DNA from: Serratia ureilytica
Lineage (GTDB): Bacteria; Pseudomonadota; Gammaproteobacteria; Enterobacterales; Enterobacteriaceae
Assembly (NCBI RefSeq): GCF_013375155.1
Contig: NZ_JABXOF010000018.1
Location: 1 to 55,723 of the forward strand
Direction: 5' to 3'
DNA: 55,723 nucleotides
Shown: positions 33,638-42,821 of the stretch, piece after piece
Layout: every line of letters begins with the position of its first letter
How positions within the stretch are numbered: the first letter of the stretch is position 1
Position numbers and translations under genes: made by a program
The notes under the pieces: generated by a model
What the model saw: only the letters and a program-made list of their open reading frames with translations
The model's database searches: none
What the model was told of the DNA's origin: nothing

Positions 33638-36264
33638 GCGGCCGCCCTCCCTGTGTAGTTTTCTTCCACCCAGCGCTCGATGCGCGCCATCTCCTCGCCA
33701 AAGTTGCGGTGCGCCAGCTCATACACGGCGTCATGCACCGATACCCCCTGTTCGCGCCGGGCCTGCATGAACTCGAAGTCCTGGCCCTGGGAGGAGTACA
33801 TGGCGCGGCTCAGCGGATCGACAAACAGGCGGTGCCAGCTGACCTTGCCGGAGACCATCAGCATGAAGGAGCTGAACCACTGGTCTTTGGCCGACTCGAA
33901 CTTCCCGATCATGTCCTGCTGCAGCTGGGTGAAGTTGTCCGGGTTTTTCTGCAGATAGGTTTTGAACTCGGAGGCGTCCTGCATCAGGATGATCTTGTAG
34001 GAGGAGTTGCCCCAGGCGGCTTTCGCGGCCGAGCTGGCGGTGTCCGAATCAAAGTCCTTGATGTTCTGGGTAATGGTGATGTACGCCCCGCGGTGACGGC
34101 GCGCGGTACGGTAACCCTCTTCGATAAACTCGCCCGCCTTGGCGTTCTTGAAGTTGAGCAGCTTCCAGCCCTCGTCGATAACGCACAGCTTCTTGCTCTG
34201 ACGCGATGTCTGGTACATCCGCCCCTCGATGTAGATCATCAGCGAGAACATCACCGCAACCAGCAGATCAGGGCGATTTTTCAGGCCGCCCATCTCCAGC
34301 ACCACCATGTTGACGTCATCGCGCAGCGACGGTTCGTCGGAGTTGAAGAACTCACCATAGGTGCCGTCGGAGCAGTATTTATCCAGCAGGATGGTCATTT
34401 CATGCAGGCGGTTGCGGATGGTCGGCGAATCGCGATAGACCTCCTCATCCATCGCGTCGCGCAGAAAGTCACGCACATCATCGATACGGGCATTCTTTTG
34501 CTTGCTCAGCCAGGCTGCCTTCACCGCCATCTCCAGCAGGCTTTCATGGACTTCGTCCAGGTTGCCGTCGGGGCTGGCCATCACCGAAATCAGGTTGGCG
34601 ATCTGCGTCGCCGACAGGTTGATGTCCTTCACGTTGGCGAACGGGTTGAACTTCAGCGTCTGGGCGTCGATGTAAACCCCGCCCATGTTTTCGCACAGGC
34701 TCTTGTAACCATCGCCCATATCGAACACCCAGGCGGCGCCACCGGTATCCAGCACGCTGCGCAGCATCGGCTGAATAAGACCGGTTTTACCCGCGCCTGA
34801 CGTCCCGGCCACCGCCATGTTGTAGTTGGTGTTGCGCATCACCTCGGAGTAGATGTCGATGAACGCCAGCTGGTTGCGGTAGGTGGGCGCCAGCAGACCG
34901 GACGGCGCCAGACGGTTGTCGGCGACGATCGGCATCAGGTTGACCACGTTCAGGGTCTTGGCGCGATGCACCGCACCGTGCATCGCCAAATCCTGGAAGA
35001 CGCCGTGCTCGGCCATAAACGGCAGGCAGGCCAGGAAATTCCAGTGCTGCTTGAAGCGCGGGGATATCAGGTCGAAACCGTTCTTGCGGTAGCTGTTGAT
35101 GACGTCCTGCTCGCAGCGCAGCGCCACGCTGTCATTGTCTTCGCAAAACACCGTCACGTTATAGAAGAAGGAAACGATCGCCGTCTGGTTGGACGCCAGA
35201 CTCTGGCGCAGATCGCCCCACTCCTTCATCTCCTCCAGCGTGCCGGGGAAGAATTTGGCGTAGGAGGTGCGGGATTTTTTCTCCAGATCGATATACTTGC
35301 GGTTCGCCTCGAAAGAGGTCTTGGTCTGTTCTTCAACGACCAGTGTCAACGTAATAATGAACGGTGTGGCGATCGACAGTTCGGGATACAGCAGGTTGCC
35401 GTAGTTGTCGGCGGTGTTCCACAGGAAGGCCATCTCCGGGTTCTGCTCGAGCTGGAAGTTCATCACCCGCGCCACGCTGCCTTTCTTGCTGCCGGCATCG
35501 CGCAAGTTGATTTTGACGCAGTCTGGATACACGTCCATACCGAACCCGTTGTCGATGCACTGGAAGTTCAGGTCTTTGAGCGGGTCGAGTTTGCGACGCT
35601 TGTTGTATAGCTGGCTCGGATCGTGGTTGATGATTTCGCCCACAACGTTGATAAAGTCTTCGTCATTAAGCGACTCTGTCGGAATTTTCGCCCCCATCAG
35701 CGACGCACGCAGCACCTTGACCAGGTTCTCCAACTCGGTGAAGAGTGCCTTGTTGCGGCGCTTGCTCTTGACACAGTAGGAGATGAATACCCGGTAATTA
35801 CGCAGCGTCAGCGGCATATCGACGCCCGGTGGCAGGGAAAAGCGACCTTCTGCCGCCATCAGGTAGAAGGCCCGCGTGATGGCGTTGAATTTGTCCGCGT
35901 CCTTGCCCGACCAGGAGAAGTCACGCAGGCCGGATTCCACCAGATCGCCGACGCGCTTGCTGGCCATCAGGTGAACGGACAACGCGATCCCACGCGGCAA
36001 CTTGGTGCGCAGCAGACTTTCGAGCGTCAGAACCACCTGCTCGTTGGCGCCGGCCAGCGGCAGCGCTTCCAGCACAAAGCCGATGGAGCCGGCATTGATG
36101 AACAGCCCGCTCTCTTCGTCGTAGTCGCGATAGGGCAGCACGCTGCTCAGCTGGGGAAAGTTCATGTCACCCAACACCTTGTTGGCGGCGGCGGCTTCAT
36201 CCGGCATTTTCAGCGCCGACAGCAGGCTGTTGGCGGTATGGGTGACTTTATCGATCAGATTCAT
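33634..36264 (-). CDS. traC: TraC VirB4-type secretion ATPase
   Basis: An 876-aa cytoplasmic ATPase (F about 875) that powers pilus assembly. Walker A GTSGAGKT is at 487-494 and the Walker B region around KLCVIDEGWKLL near residue 690. The N-terminal domain fits TraC (PYRDYDEESGLFINAGSIGF). ATG 36264 overlaps the stop of the 107-aa gene. Confidence 0.97.
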   Translation of the reverse strand: MNLIDKVTHTANSLLSALKMPDEAAAANKVLGDMNFPQLSSVLPYRDYDEESGLFINAGSIGFVLEALPLAGANEQVVLTLESLLRTKLPRGIALSVHLMASKRVGDLVESGLRDFSWSGKDADKFNAITRAFYLMAAEGRFSLPPGVDMPLTLRNYRVFISYCVKSKRRNKALFTELENLVKVLRASLMGAKIPTESLNDEDFINVVGEIINHDPSQLYNKRRKLDPLKDLNFQCIDNGFGMDVYPDCVKINLRDAGSKKGSVARVMNFQLEQNPEMAFLWNTADNYGNLLYPELSIATPFIITLTLVVEEQTKTSFEANRKYIDLEKKSRTSYAKFFPGTLEEMKEWGDLRQSLASNQTAIVSFFYNVTVFCEDNDSVALRCEQDVINSYRKNGFDLISPRFKQHWNFLACLPFMAEHGVFQDLAMHGAVHRAKTLNVVNLMPIVADNRLAPSGLLAPTYRNQLAFIDIYSEVMRNTNYNMAVAGTSGAGKTGLIQPMLRSVLDTGGAAWVFDMGDGYKSLCENMGGVYIDAQTLKFNPFANVKDINLSATQIANLISVMASPDGNLDEVHESLLEMAVKAAWLSKQKNARIDDVRDFLRDAMDEEVYRDSPTIRNRLHEMTILLDKYCSDGTYGEFFNSDEPSLRDDVNMVVLEMGGLKNRPDLLVAVMFSLMIYIEGRMYQTSRQSKKLCVIDEGWKLLNFKNAKAGEFIEEGYRTARRHRGAYITITQNIKDFDSDTASSAAKAAWGNSSYKIILMQDASEFKTYLQKNPDNFTQLQQDMIGKFESAKDQWFSSFMLMVSGKVSWHRLFVDPLSRAMYSSQGQDFEFMQARREQGVSVHDAVYELAHRNFGEEMARIERWVEENYTGRAAA

Positions 36265-36584
36265 GCGTCAACCTCGCGAGTGGCCGCCCTAAACCACAGG
36301 CACATAGGTCCGTCCTCGTTGTCATAAATGGAGCCGATGAACCAGCCCTCCCCCGGCGGCGGAGAAGGGTTCCAGCCACGGGCATCCGGACAGTCCTCAT
36401 CAAACCCCGCAAGCAAGGCCTCAGGGTCTTCATCCCGCATAAACATCACCCAGCATTCCAGGCCGCGCGACCGTAGCCAATAGGTCATCTCTGCCGATGT
36501 CTCAAGGTTTGCCTGCAGCATCGCCGGATGGGTCCAGAATCCCTGCGCGTCGCGCTCAACCGGTACAGCACATATTCCCTGCAT
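36261..36584 (-). CDS. Hypothetical acidic protein between traV and traC
   Basis: A 107-aa soluble, acidic protein. ATG 36584 has a good site (AAGGAGAGAG) and follows the traV stop closely; the longer frame to 36755 overlaps traV and is rejected. Tryptophan-rich pattern (FWTHPAMLQ, MTYWLRSRGLECWVMFM, GWNPSPPPGEGWF). F has traR in this interval, but there is no TraR zinc-finger pattern, so this is a different gene. Function unknown. Confidence 0.65.
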   Translation of the reverse strand: MQGICAVPVERDAQGFWTHPAMLQANLETSAEMTYWLRSRGLECWVMFMRDEDPEALLAGFDEDCPDARGWNPSPPPGEGWFIGSIYDNEDGPMCLWFRAATREVDA

Positions 36585-36594
36585 CACTCTCTCC

Positions 36595-37149
36595 TTAATA
36601 GACGGACTGGGGCTGGCCCCAGACGGCGGGTTTAACCACGAACAGCACCTTGCCCGGCTGGTGATAAACGTCCTGACTGTCAATCCAGGGCGCAATCCAC
36701 AGCTGCGCGGTCTGCTCGGCCTGGCGTGCCGGTCGGGTGCTGCCGACACCGGCACAACGTGGCAACGTGCAGGTACTGACGGTCGTCACGATGGCGGTCG
36801 GCGCCGCAATCGCCGGATACGCCGGTACCACCGGCGCCGGGGATGCAGCGTCCTGACGAGGCAACAAACGGGAAGTGCTGCCAACTGATACAGGGACGGG
36901 GCCGGTATCTCGCCCCACTGCCGCAAAGTCGCCGTCAGCCAGACGAGGCAATGCGGCCGCAGCCGGCTTTGCTTCGCTGCCCTCTTCCAGCGACTTGGCT
37001 TTCTCGTTAGCCTGCTCCATCGTCATGCAGCTGTCGGAGGTGGTGGCGTTACAGCCAAACTCGCTGCTGACGCCGGCACAGCCGGCCAGCAGCAGCACGC
37101 CCCCCAGGGCGGGGAGTAAAAGTAGTGATTTCATGATGTGCGTTTTCAT
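36595..37149 (-). CDS. traV: TraV outer-membrane lipoprotein
   Basis: A 184-aa lipoprotein (F about 171). The lipobox LLAGC puts the lipidated cysteine at residue 24, and the mature part has CNATTSDSCMTMEQAN, the characteristic paired cysteines, and a proline-rich linker. The C-terminus, WIAPWIDSQDVYHQPG, is the TraV core. It joins TraK and TraB in the envelope-spanning core complex. Confidence 0.93.
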   Translation of the reverse strand: MKTHIMKSLLLLPALGGVLLLAGCAGVSSEFGCNATTSDSCMTMEQANEKAKSLEEGSEAKPAAAALPRLADGDFAAVGRDTGPVPVSVGSTSRLLPRQDAASPAPVVPAYPAIAAPTAIVTTVSTCTLPRCAGVGSTRPARQAEQTAQLWIAPWIDSQDVYHQPGKVLFVVKPAVWGQPQSVY

Positions 37150-37158
37150 TGAGTCTCC

Positions 37159-37545
37159 TTAAAACCTGGCCGAGAAAAAAGTCATTAACGGTACAACGAG
37201 GGTCATTACCCATCCGGCGCACGTATGCATCATCAAGAACATCGGGACATCAAATTCCCAGTGAATGAAAGAACTCCCGGCAACGATTGCGACCGAGATG
37301 GGCACTATCAGTGCCAGGCATACCGACAGTGCGTAAGCAGAGGATTTTTTATTGGGACCCGTCATTAAGAAAAATAAAGAGAGCGCCGCCGACCCCGCAC
37401 ACCAAAGAATGTCACGCCGAAAACCGGCCCACTTGTCGGCATCGGTCAGCAGGTGCTCAATGCGCCACATATCGAGCGCAAGCCAGCCGCCCCACCAGGC
37501 CAGCAATAAAAAGACATATAGCCCCGTCATTTTTCGTTCAGTCAT
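37159..37545 (-). CDS. Inner-membrane protein in the traB-traV interval
   Basis: A 128-aa protein with four hydrophobic segments (about 7-25, 45-63, 70-92, 100-124). The family is not recognised. ATG 37545 overlaps the stop of the P-loop gene. In F this interval carries traP, trbD and trbG; this may be a functional counterpart of one of them, but no similarity is visible. Confidence 0.6.
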   Translation of the reverse strand: MTERKMTGLYVFLLLAWWGGWLALDMWRIEHLLTDADKWAGFRRDILWCAGSAALSLFFLMTGPNKKSSAYALSVCLALIVPISVAIVAGSSFIHWEFDVPMFLMMHTCAGWVMTLVVPLMTFFSARF

Positions 37546-37760
37546 GATTTGGCCTCATCCTCAGAAGGCGGTGTCGGTGCAATAGAAATGCCCTGCCGCA
37601 CGGCATCCGCGCTGTATTTATCCACGATGGACTGCATCAGCGTCGTTTTCCCCGCCCCGGTTCGGCCGCAGACGACACGGTTCCCGATTTCTGCAGAAGC
37701 GACACCCATGAAGGGAAAGTCATCGAAATACCAGATAGTGGGTTTGTCGTTGTTATTCAT
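37542..37760 (-). CDS. 72-aa protein with a Walker A P-loop
   Basis: A 72-aa protein whose centre carries a clean P-loop, GRTGAGKTT (about residues 32-40), preceded by a beta-strand-like segment (NRVVCGRTG) as in ABC/VirD4-type NTPases. There is no Walker B and no room for a full NTPase fold. It is linked by overlaps to both neighbours (37545 and 37757), which argues it is expressed. It may be a remnant of an ATPase, or a small nucleotide-binding accessory protein. Confidence 0.6.
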   Translation of the reverse strand: MNNNDKPTIWYFDDFPFMGVASAEIGNRVVCGRTGAGKTTLMQSIVDKYSADAVRQGISIAPTPPSEDEAKS

Positions 37761-38266
37761 GGTTTCTCCTCACGTTTCGGTTCACCGGTGTGGTTGCTAC
37801 CCTCAGCGAAAACAACCGTTGCCAGGGTGTTATCCCGTATCGACGATGACGCCAAGCGCCCCGCCGCCGTGCGCACCGACTGCGCGCGGTCGACGTAACT
37901 GTGCCAAACGCTCATCACCATCCACAGCCCACCAAAGGCCGGCGCATATTGATAAGAAAAATCGACCAGCAGAGTTTTCAAAGCAGCACGCAGCTGCATG
38001 AACCCCGCCAGATCCAGAGCGGTAAACTCGGTGTAGAATCGTTCGGGCTCCAGGAAAAACAGGACCAGCAAAATCCCCCCCAGCCCCATAAGCAGCATCG
38101 TCATGGCCAACAGCCAGCCGTTGACGAAACGACGGGTCAACACGCCGAACTGGAGATAACGCGCGTGATGCCAGTCATCACGCACCAACGCCCACGCCTC
38201 CCGATTCAGCTGCTTTTGCACTGCCTTGTGTTTCATTCGCCACATGTCGCGCATCGCCTTGTCCAT
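37757..38266 (-). CDS. TraP-like inner-membrane protein (by position)
   Basis: A 169-aa protein with a basic cytoplasmic N-terminus (about 1-48), two membrane helices (about 50-72 and 103-125) and a charged C-terminus. It follows traB directly (1-bp overlap), where F has traP, an inner-membrane protein thought to interact with TraB. Sequence relation is not evident, so the name is not assigned. Confidence 0.55.
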   Translation of the reverse strand: MDKAMRDMWRMKHKAVQKQLNREAWALVRDDWHHARYLQFGVLTRRFVNGWLLAMTMLLMGLGGILLVLFFLEPERFYTEFTALDLAGFMQLRAALKTLLVDFSYQYAPAFGGLWMVMSVWHSYVDRAQSVRTAAGRLASSSIRDNTLATVVFAEGSNHTGEPKREEKP

Positions 38267-39663
38267 TACCGCCCTCCTGATGTTGATGCGCCGAGACCGA
38301 ACTGAGCCGGATCAAGCTTGCCGAGGTGGTTCAGCATCTGATCGGTGTTGAACCCGTTCAGGTTCTGCCCGGATTTGGGCTGGTCGCTCCCTTCGGTCTG
38401 CCCCTGCTGACGGCTCTCTTTTTCCGCCGCCACTTCCTCGATGGTTTTCATCTGGAAGCCCTCCTGGAACACCACCGTAACTTCGTTACCGGCGCCGATC
38501 GGAATCACCGGGTGATACTGCTCGGCCCGTTTGATGTAGTAGTCGCTGAGCGTCGAGGCGGCTTTGCTGGCCCCCCCGCCGATGGCCGATTTGGCAATAT
38601 CGCCGGCGCCCATGCTGGCCGTGGCCCCGAGACCAACGGTCGGCTGCGCCGCCCGGCCGGCACCCTCGCCCAACCCGTCAAGGAACCCGGCGCCCCAGGC
38701 AAAGCCGAGGATCTTGCCGTTGCGCATCACCACCTCGCCCTTCACGCCGTTCTTGCCCATAAAGGAAACGTGGCCGTCGATGTCCTGATCGATAATGTCT
38801 TCACCGCGAATGCAGCTGATTTTGCGGGTGCGCACGATGGCACGTTCGCTGGAGACGTCGCCGTAGGCCTCCATGCTGATAAAACAGCCGGTCGCGTCAT
38901 AGGTCTTGCTGTTCGGCATCTCGATCCGGCCGGTCAACCGCACCTGCATCGGCACCGTGGCCGTGTTCCCGGTCACCGAGGCGTTGGCATCCGCCCCCTC
39001 AATCAGGATGGATTTGGCGAAGCTGCCGGTTGGGATATAGGGGTACTTCTTTTTCCTGGGGCCGGTCTCCGGCGGCACCAGTGACTTGCGATAGAGACGG
39101 CCGGGAACAGGGATAGGCTTGTAATCAACGCTCGGTGGCGGTGTGACGCCTTTGCCCGGGTAGAACGCCGTCGGTGGCGGAACCGCACCGCCCGCTGCCG
39201 GCGGGAACTGTGTCGGCATGGGCTCGCCCTCGGGCGTCACGCCGTTAACCAGCGGCGGTAAGGAGGCGGAACCGGGGGCCGGATTCCCTGGTGTTGTTTG
39301 CGCCCCTGGCCCGCCAAACTGTTTAAGCTTGTTGTTTTCGTCTTCCAGCACCTGCATGCGCTTCTGATCTTCCAGGCGCGATTTGTTCAGCAGGTCGATT
39401 TCCTGACGCAGGGCGGTAAACTGCTTGTTGATCTCGGCCTGCGCGGCCTGCGTCTGGGTGATGGCATGCTGCTGCACGCGATCGTCAAAGGTATTGTCGA
39501 CCACCCCGGTCAGGTCGGGAGCCGGTTCGGCAAGTTGCTGTGTCTCCAGCTCCGCATCCTGCGAGAAGTAGTAACCGCCGCCGATGGCCGCGGCGACCGC
39601 CAGCGCGACCGCGCCCAGCCAGAGATATTGCTTGCGCTTAACCAGCACATTGATGTTCGCCAT
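38266..39663 (-). CDS. traB: TraB core-complex protein (VirB10-like)
   Basis: A 465-aa VirB10-type protein (F about 475). It has an N-terminal membrane anchor (about 14-33), a coiled coil (AEINKQFTALRQEIDLLNKSR region), a proline-rich linker and a C-terminal beta domain with PMQVRLTGRIEMPNSK and the GAGFLDGLG segment. ATG 39663 overlaps the traK stop (TGATG); the longer frame to 39789 lies inside traK. It spans the periplasm and links TraC/TraD to TraK/TraV. Confidence 0.96.
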   Translation of the reverse strand: MANINVLVKRKQYLWLGAVALAVAAAIGGGYYFSQDAELETQQLAEPAPDLTGVVDNTFDDRVQQHAITQTQAAQAEINKQFTALRQEIDLLNKSRLEDQKRMQVLEDENNKLKQFGGPGAQTTPGNPAPGSASLPPLVNGVTPEGEPMPTQFPPAAGGAVPPPTAFYPGKGVTPPPSVDYKPIPVPGRLYRKSLVPPETGPRKKKYPYIPTGSFAKSILIEGADANASVTGNTATVPMQVRLTGRIEMPNSKTYDATGCFISMEAYGDVSSERAIVRTRKISCIRGEDIIDQDIDGHVSFMGKNGVKGEVVMRNGKILGFAWGAGFLDGLGEGAGRAAQPTVGLGATASMGAGDIAKSAIGGGASKAASTLSDYYIKRAEQYHPVIPIGAGNEVTVVFQEGFQMKTIEEVAAEKESRQQGQTEGSDQPKSGQNLNGFNTDQMLNHLGKLDPAQFGLGASTSGGR

Positions 39664-40391
39664 CAGCGGCCTCCCTCGGACAAGGTGATCCACACGCTCA
39701 TGCGACCGCCGCCGATAATCTGCCGGGTAGGCGTATCGAACATCACCGCCCGCACACCCCGTTGCCAGAAGTCGTGTTCGTTGACCCACTGGCTGGCACT
39801 GCCGGGATTGCTGACCTCAAAGCGAACCACCTTCAGGTGATGCCCTGTCCAGACCTGCTGCGCCTGCGCACGCAAACCGTAAGGTGCGGCCAGCGCTTCC
39901 CGCGTGACCGGCATCTGCCCATAGCCGGCCGGCAACCGGCCCTCCATCAATGACTTGTTAAGCGAGACCAGCATGGACTCGTAGGGCTGTCCCTCTTCCC
40001 AGCCTTTGGCGGCAACAGAAACGCCCTGGCTCTCCCCCACCAGTGAGAACGTGCGGCCGACACCGGCACGCGGCACGGCGCGAATGGAATAGTTCATGCC
40101 CCGCTCGGTTTCGATCACAAAACTGAACGGCTTTTTATTGAGCGTGCTCAGCACCAGCCCCCCGTTGGCCGCCGGCTCATAATTCACCAGGCTTTCATCC
40201 ACGCCGCTGACGAACGTCACGCGATCGCCGGGGATGTTGAACAGGTTGGGTTCGCTGTTGCTCAGTGAAACATGCGCCTGACTGCCGTTCTGCAGTGGGA
40301 TAGTGACCGGCGCATCCACCGTGCCGGCCTGGGCGCCGAAGCAGGCCGTCAGAGCGACAACCGTCAGCGCATAGCGACGTTTAGTTTTCAT
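39663..40391 (-). CDS. traK: TraK core-complex protein (VirB9-like)
   Basis: A 242-aa secretin-like periplasmic/outer-membrane protein, the same length as F TraK. The signal peptide ends FGAQA. Family segments are VDAPVTIPLQNGSQAHVSLSN, NLFNIPGDRV, and LKVVRFEVSNPG toward the end. It overlaps traE by 11 bp and traB by 1 bp. Confidence 0.95.
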   Translation of the reverse strand: MKTKRRYALTVVALTACFGAQAGTVDAPVTIPLQNGSQAHVSLSNSEPNLFNIPGDRVTFVSGVDESLVNYEPAANGGLVLSTLNKKPFSFVIETERGMNYSIRAVPRAGVGRTFSLVGESQGVSVAAKGWEEGQPYESMLVSLNKSLMEGRLPAGYGQMPVTREALAAPYGLRAQAQQVWTGHHLKVVRFEVSNPGSASQWVNEHDFWQRGVRAVMFDTPTRQIIGGGRMSVWITLSEGGR

Positions 40392-40944
40392 CGTTTACCT
40401 CGACGAACTTGGCCAGCCAGGTCACACCCTCGCTGCGATCGATATAAAGGGAGTAGTGCTTGAGGGCTTTTTCCGGGGCGCTGTCACCGATCCAGGTACG
40501 CAGCTCACCGCGAATATCAACACGCCCCTGGGCGGGATAAACTTTCACGCTGGTCTGGAAGAAAGCCGCATTGACGTTGCTGGCTCGGATACGGTTGGCT
40601 TCTTCGGCCAGGACGATTTTGAGAGCGTTTTGCGCCGCCGGCTTGACCATCATGAGCAGGGTGGAATGTGAGGCGTTGACCGTCTCAGGGGTCACATTGA
40701 GACGCAACGCGACAAAGGAGAGCGCCATTTGCTCGAGATACGATGCATCAGCGCTGTTTTGCGAGACGCCAAACGGCGCCTTGAACAACATGGGGACTGC
40801 CACCACCTGTTTCTCGTTCTGCAGGCGATAGTTGTTGATAGCCATGATAATGACGGCCACCGTCAGCGCAGCAATCAACAGCGCCATGACAATAAAGCCG
40901 ATGGCAATAATACGGTTTGAGTTGAGACGTGCTGAGTGTTCCAT
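40381..40944 (-). CDS. traE: TraE pilus assembly protein (VirB5/VirB8-type)
   Basis: A 187-aa protein (F TraE about 188) with one N-terminal membrane helix (about 12-34) and a periplasmic domain containing LEQMALSFVALRLNVTPETV and the RVDIRGELRTWIGD segment. It is an inner-membrane component required for pilus tip formation in F. It lies 10 bp behind traL. Confidence 0.95.
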   Translation of the reverse strand: MEHSARLNSNRIIAIGFIVMALLIAALTVAVIIMAINNYRLQNEKQVVAVPMLFKAPFGVSQNSADASYLEQMALSFVALRLNVTPETVNASHSTLLMMVKPAAQNALKIVLAEEANRIRASNVNAAFFQTSVKVYPAQGRVDIRGELRTWIGDSAPEKALKHYSLYIDRSEGVTWLAKFVEVNDEN

Positions 40945-40954
40945 TATCGCCTGC

Positions 40955-41260
40955 CTATTTTATCCATTTCCGAAAACACGATTCAGGGACCACCTTGTAG
41001 ACGCCTTTGCCGAGCGAGGTCGGTAAATACCAATATGCAAGGTCACGCAGCCAGCTACTGCCCTTCCCCTTTTTGGCTTTGTGAATGGCCCAGAACACCA
41101 GCGCCGCTAAAATAATCCCCGTGATATATTTCTGCTGCCAGATAAACCAGCCGCCAGTAATAGCCACGGGGATTAATTCATCAAGACAAAACCCAAACCA
41201 GCGGTCTTGTGTTCTCAGTGTTTTCGGGAAACGGTATTTATTCAGATCGTTTCCCGACAT
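40955..41260 (-). CDS. traL: TraL pilus assembly protein (VirB3-like)
   Basis: A 101-aa inner-membrane protein (F about 91). Family pattern: [21 protein letters not shown], then one or two hydrophobic helices (31-62), then the conserved [19 protein letters not shown] end. It lies 11 bp after traA. Confidence 0.95.
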   Translation of the reverse strand: MSGNDLNKYRFPKTLRTQDRWFGFCLDELIPVAITGGWFIWQQKYITGIILAALVFWAIHKAKKGKGSSWLRDLAYWYLPTSLGKGVYKVVPESCFRKWIK

Positions 41261-41271
41261 ACCGCCCCCGA

Positions 41272-41637
41272 TTAATACCCGGCGACTTTCATCCCCACCG
41301 CGATCAGAACAGAGACCACGATGAAGCCGGAGAGGTATTTAAGGTTCTTGGTGGCCATATACATCACGGCCCCGACCAGAACTTCAGTCACGATGATCCA
41401 TCTGACCATGGTGGAGCCGGAGCCTGCCGTTGCCTTCACATCGGCATCGCCGGATTGCAGCATGTCCTTACCGCCACCGGCGGCGAGAGCCACTTCCGGG
41501 AAGAACGAAGCCAGTACGGCAAACGGCAGGATCACCTTGAGGAAATTCACGACGCGTTGCCGAGAAAACAGCTTACGAAGTGAAAATCCCTGACGTTGGG
41601 CAACAGAAGGCCCCTGAGCGCTTAATGAAGCATTCAT
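41272..41637 (-). CDS. traA: TraA propilin
   Basis: A 121-aa F-type propilin, the same length as F TraA. The 52-residue leader ends at LA (cleavage after residue 52, [12 protein letters not shown]), giving a 69-aa pilin beginning with alanine. The mature part matches [36 protein letters not shown], and [13 protein letters not shown]. TraQ inserts it, leader peptidase cuts it and TraX acetylates the N-terminal alanine. AGGAAAT precedes the ATG. Confidence 0.97.
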   Translation of the reverse strand: MNASLSAQGPSVAQRQGFSLRKLFSRQRVVNFLKVILPFAVLASFFPEVALAAGGGKDMLQSGDADVKATAGSGSTMVRWIIVTEVLVGAVMYMATKNLKYLSGFIVVSVLIAVGMKVAGY

Positions 41638-41763
41638 TATTAAATTTCCTATAAAATAAAAATCACGTATGGATATGTTTTAATATCCAGATATGGTCGG
41701 TTTATTTAAAGTGTGATTTGATATTTGTAGTTAGCCTCCTTATTAAATTCAGATATTAGTTTG
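41638..41763. other. traY-traA spacer
   Basis: 126 AT-rich bases with a small hairpin (GGATAT/ATATCC at 41671-41688 on the plus strand) and an orphan AAGGAGG on the minus strand near 41735 with no start codon in range. No gene. It may stabilise or process the traA message, as seen around pilin genes; that is inference. Confidence 0.4.
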
Positions 41764-41961
41764 TTAAAATTTAAAACTCTTGCCCTGGGTAGCGATGTCT
41801 CGGACTTGCTGAAGATGGTCTGTGAGCCTCAAAAGAGCCTCCTGACGTTTTGTTCTCCCAGACCGATTTGCAGCATGTGTTAGCAGTTCATTCACCTCAG
41901 GACCAAGCTGCAGGGTGATAGAAACAGAACTGTACTCATGTTCCGATTGAGATTTTTCCAT
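41764..41961 (-). CDS. traY: TraY relaxosome RHH protein (single-domain form)
   Basis: A 65-aa ribbon-helix-helix protein. The segment SVSITLQLGPEVNELLTHAANRSGRTKRQEALLRLTDHL closely follows a single TraY repeat of F (which has two in about 131 aa), so this is the short form as in R1. TraY binds oriT and the tra promoter, bends DNA with IHF and stimulates TraI nicking. It is the first gene of the minus-strand operon and is divergent from the repressor gene. Confidence 0.88.
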   Translation of the reverse strand: MEKSQSEHEYSSVSITLQLGPEVNELLTHAANRSGRTKRQEALLRLTDHLQQVRDIATQGKSFKF

Positions 41962-42067
41962 AAAAACCGTAAGTTATGTTAGTTAACGAGGATGAAAAGC
42001 CATCAGAAGACAAAAAATCCCTGTTACATCTTACACTTACAACAATAGTCATAAGAACGTCACAAAC

Positions 42068-42100
42068 ACTGGATGCAGTAAAACAGTCAGTACTACACTG
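42068..42100. promoter_or_regulatory. Candidate operators between traY and the repressor gene
   Basis: Two short dyads built from the same half-site, ACTG-4-CAGT at 42068-42079 and CAGT-5-ACTG at 42088-42100, with an extra CAGT at 42084, lie in the 242-bp divergent region. They are plausible sites for the 42204-42818 repressor, which would then control both directions. Confidence 0.35.
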
Positions 42101-42160
42101 AGAGTGGACCAACGCTACTTGATCACACTCCGCACACATTAAAGTATAGGCAGAAAACAT

Positions 42161-42166
42161 TATAAT
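42161..42166 (+). promoter_or_regulatory. -10 of the repressor promoter
   Basis: A perfect TATAAT with a poor -35 (ATTAAA at 42138-42143). Transcription would begin near 42173. That rules out the upstream ATG 42165 and supports ATG 42204 as the repressor start. Confidence 0.5.
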
Positions 42167-42203
42167 GCAACAAAAACACATTAAAACATCAGAAGAAAAT
42201 CAT

Positions 42204-42818
42204 ATGTCATTGAAAATGATAGGCGAAAACCTTACTTACCTCATGCGTTTGCATGGTGTTGACGCCAATCGGCTAAGTATCGAGACAGGGATCGGTATAG
42301 CAACCATCAACAATCTTAGAAAGGGAGTTGGTAATCCAACGATATCGACTCTTACCTCCATTGGAGATTATTTCAACGTTAAAGTAGGTGACCTTACAGA
42401 TAATGACTTGAGAGTTACTGGAGAAGTTAGTCAAAATGTAAAATCAATACCCCTTATAACCTATAGTGATATTGAGAGATATCTAGCAAATAAAATAAGA
42501 TCAACAGGCACATACACAACAGAAGTTGATGATATTGAAGATGATTCGCTTTTCGCTGTTGAAATAACAAACAACTCACTTTCCCCAGAATTAGATCGTG
42601 GCACATATTGCGTAATATCCTTAAAAGAACAATATTGCGATGGTGATATTGTTTTAGTTAAATTAAAGAATTACCCAATATGTTTGAGAAGAGTTTTCGT
42701 TTCAGATGGAAACTTACAATTTACAAACATATCGCTCGAATCAGACAACGTAGCCAAGTCTTATAGTGACTACACAATCGTCGGGGTGTTATTAAAAACA
42801 GTAAAGAGGATGAAGTAA
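42204..42818 (+). CDS. CI/LexA-type repressor with XRE HTH and S24-like domain
   Basis: A 204-aa protein with an N-terminal XRE helix-turn-helix (about 1-60: IGENLTYLM, ANRLSIETGIGIATINNLRKG) and a C-terminal S24 fold (about 100-200). The serine of the catalytic pair is present (NNSLSPELDRG), but the lysine position reads ICLRRVF, with arginines, and no Ala-Gly cleavage site is seen in the linker. It is therefore probably not self-cleaving. It occupies the place of traJ in F, reads away from traY, and the 242-bp divergent gap holds dyads. I infer that it represses the tra operon and itself. The region is AT-rich and phage-like. Confidence 0.8.
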   Translation: MSLKMIGENLTYLMRLHGVDANRLSIETGIGIATINNLRKGVGNPTISTLTSIGDYFNVKVGDLTDNDLRVTGEVSQNVKSIPLITYSDIERYLANKIRSTGTYTTEVDDIEDDSLFAVEITNNSLSPELDRGTYCVISLKEQYCDGDIVLVKLKNYPICLRRVFVSDGNLQFTNISLESDNVAKSYSDYTIVGVLLKTVKRMK

Positions 42819-42821
42819 AAC

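Noticed and set aside
41732..41740. AAGGAGG on the minus strand between traY and traA as the site of a hidden small gene
   Set aside because: No start codon lies at a usable distance and no open frame follows.
42165..42818. Repressor start at ATG 42165
   Set aside because: This ATG overlaps the TATAAT -10 sequence, so it would not be transcribed; ATG 42204 also begins the HTH domain properly.
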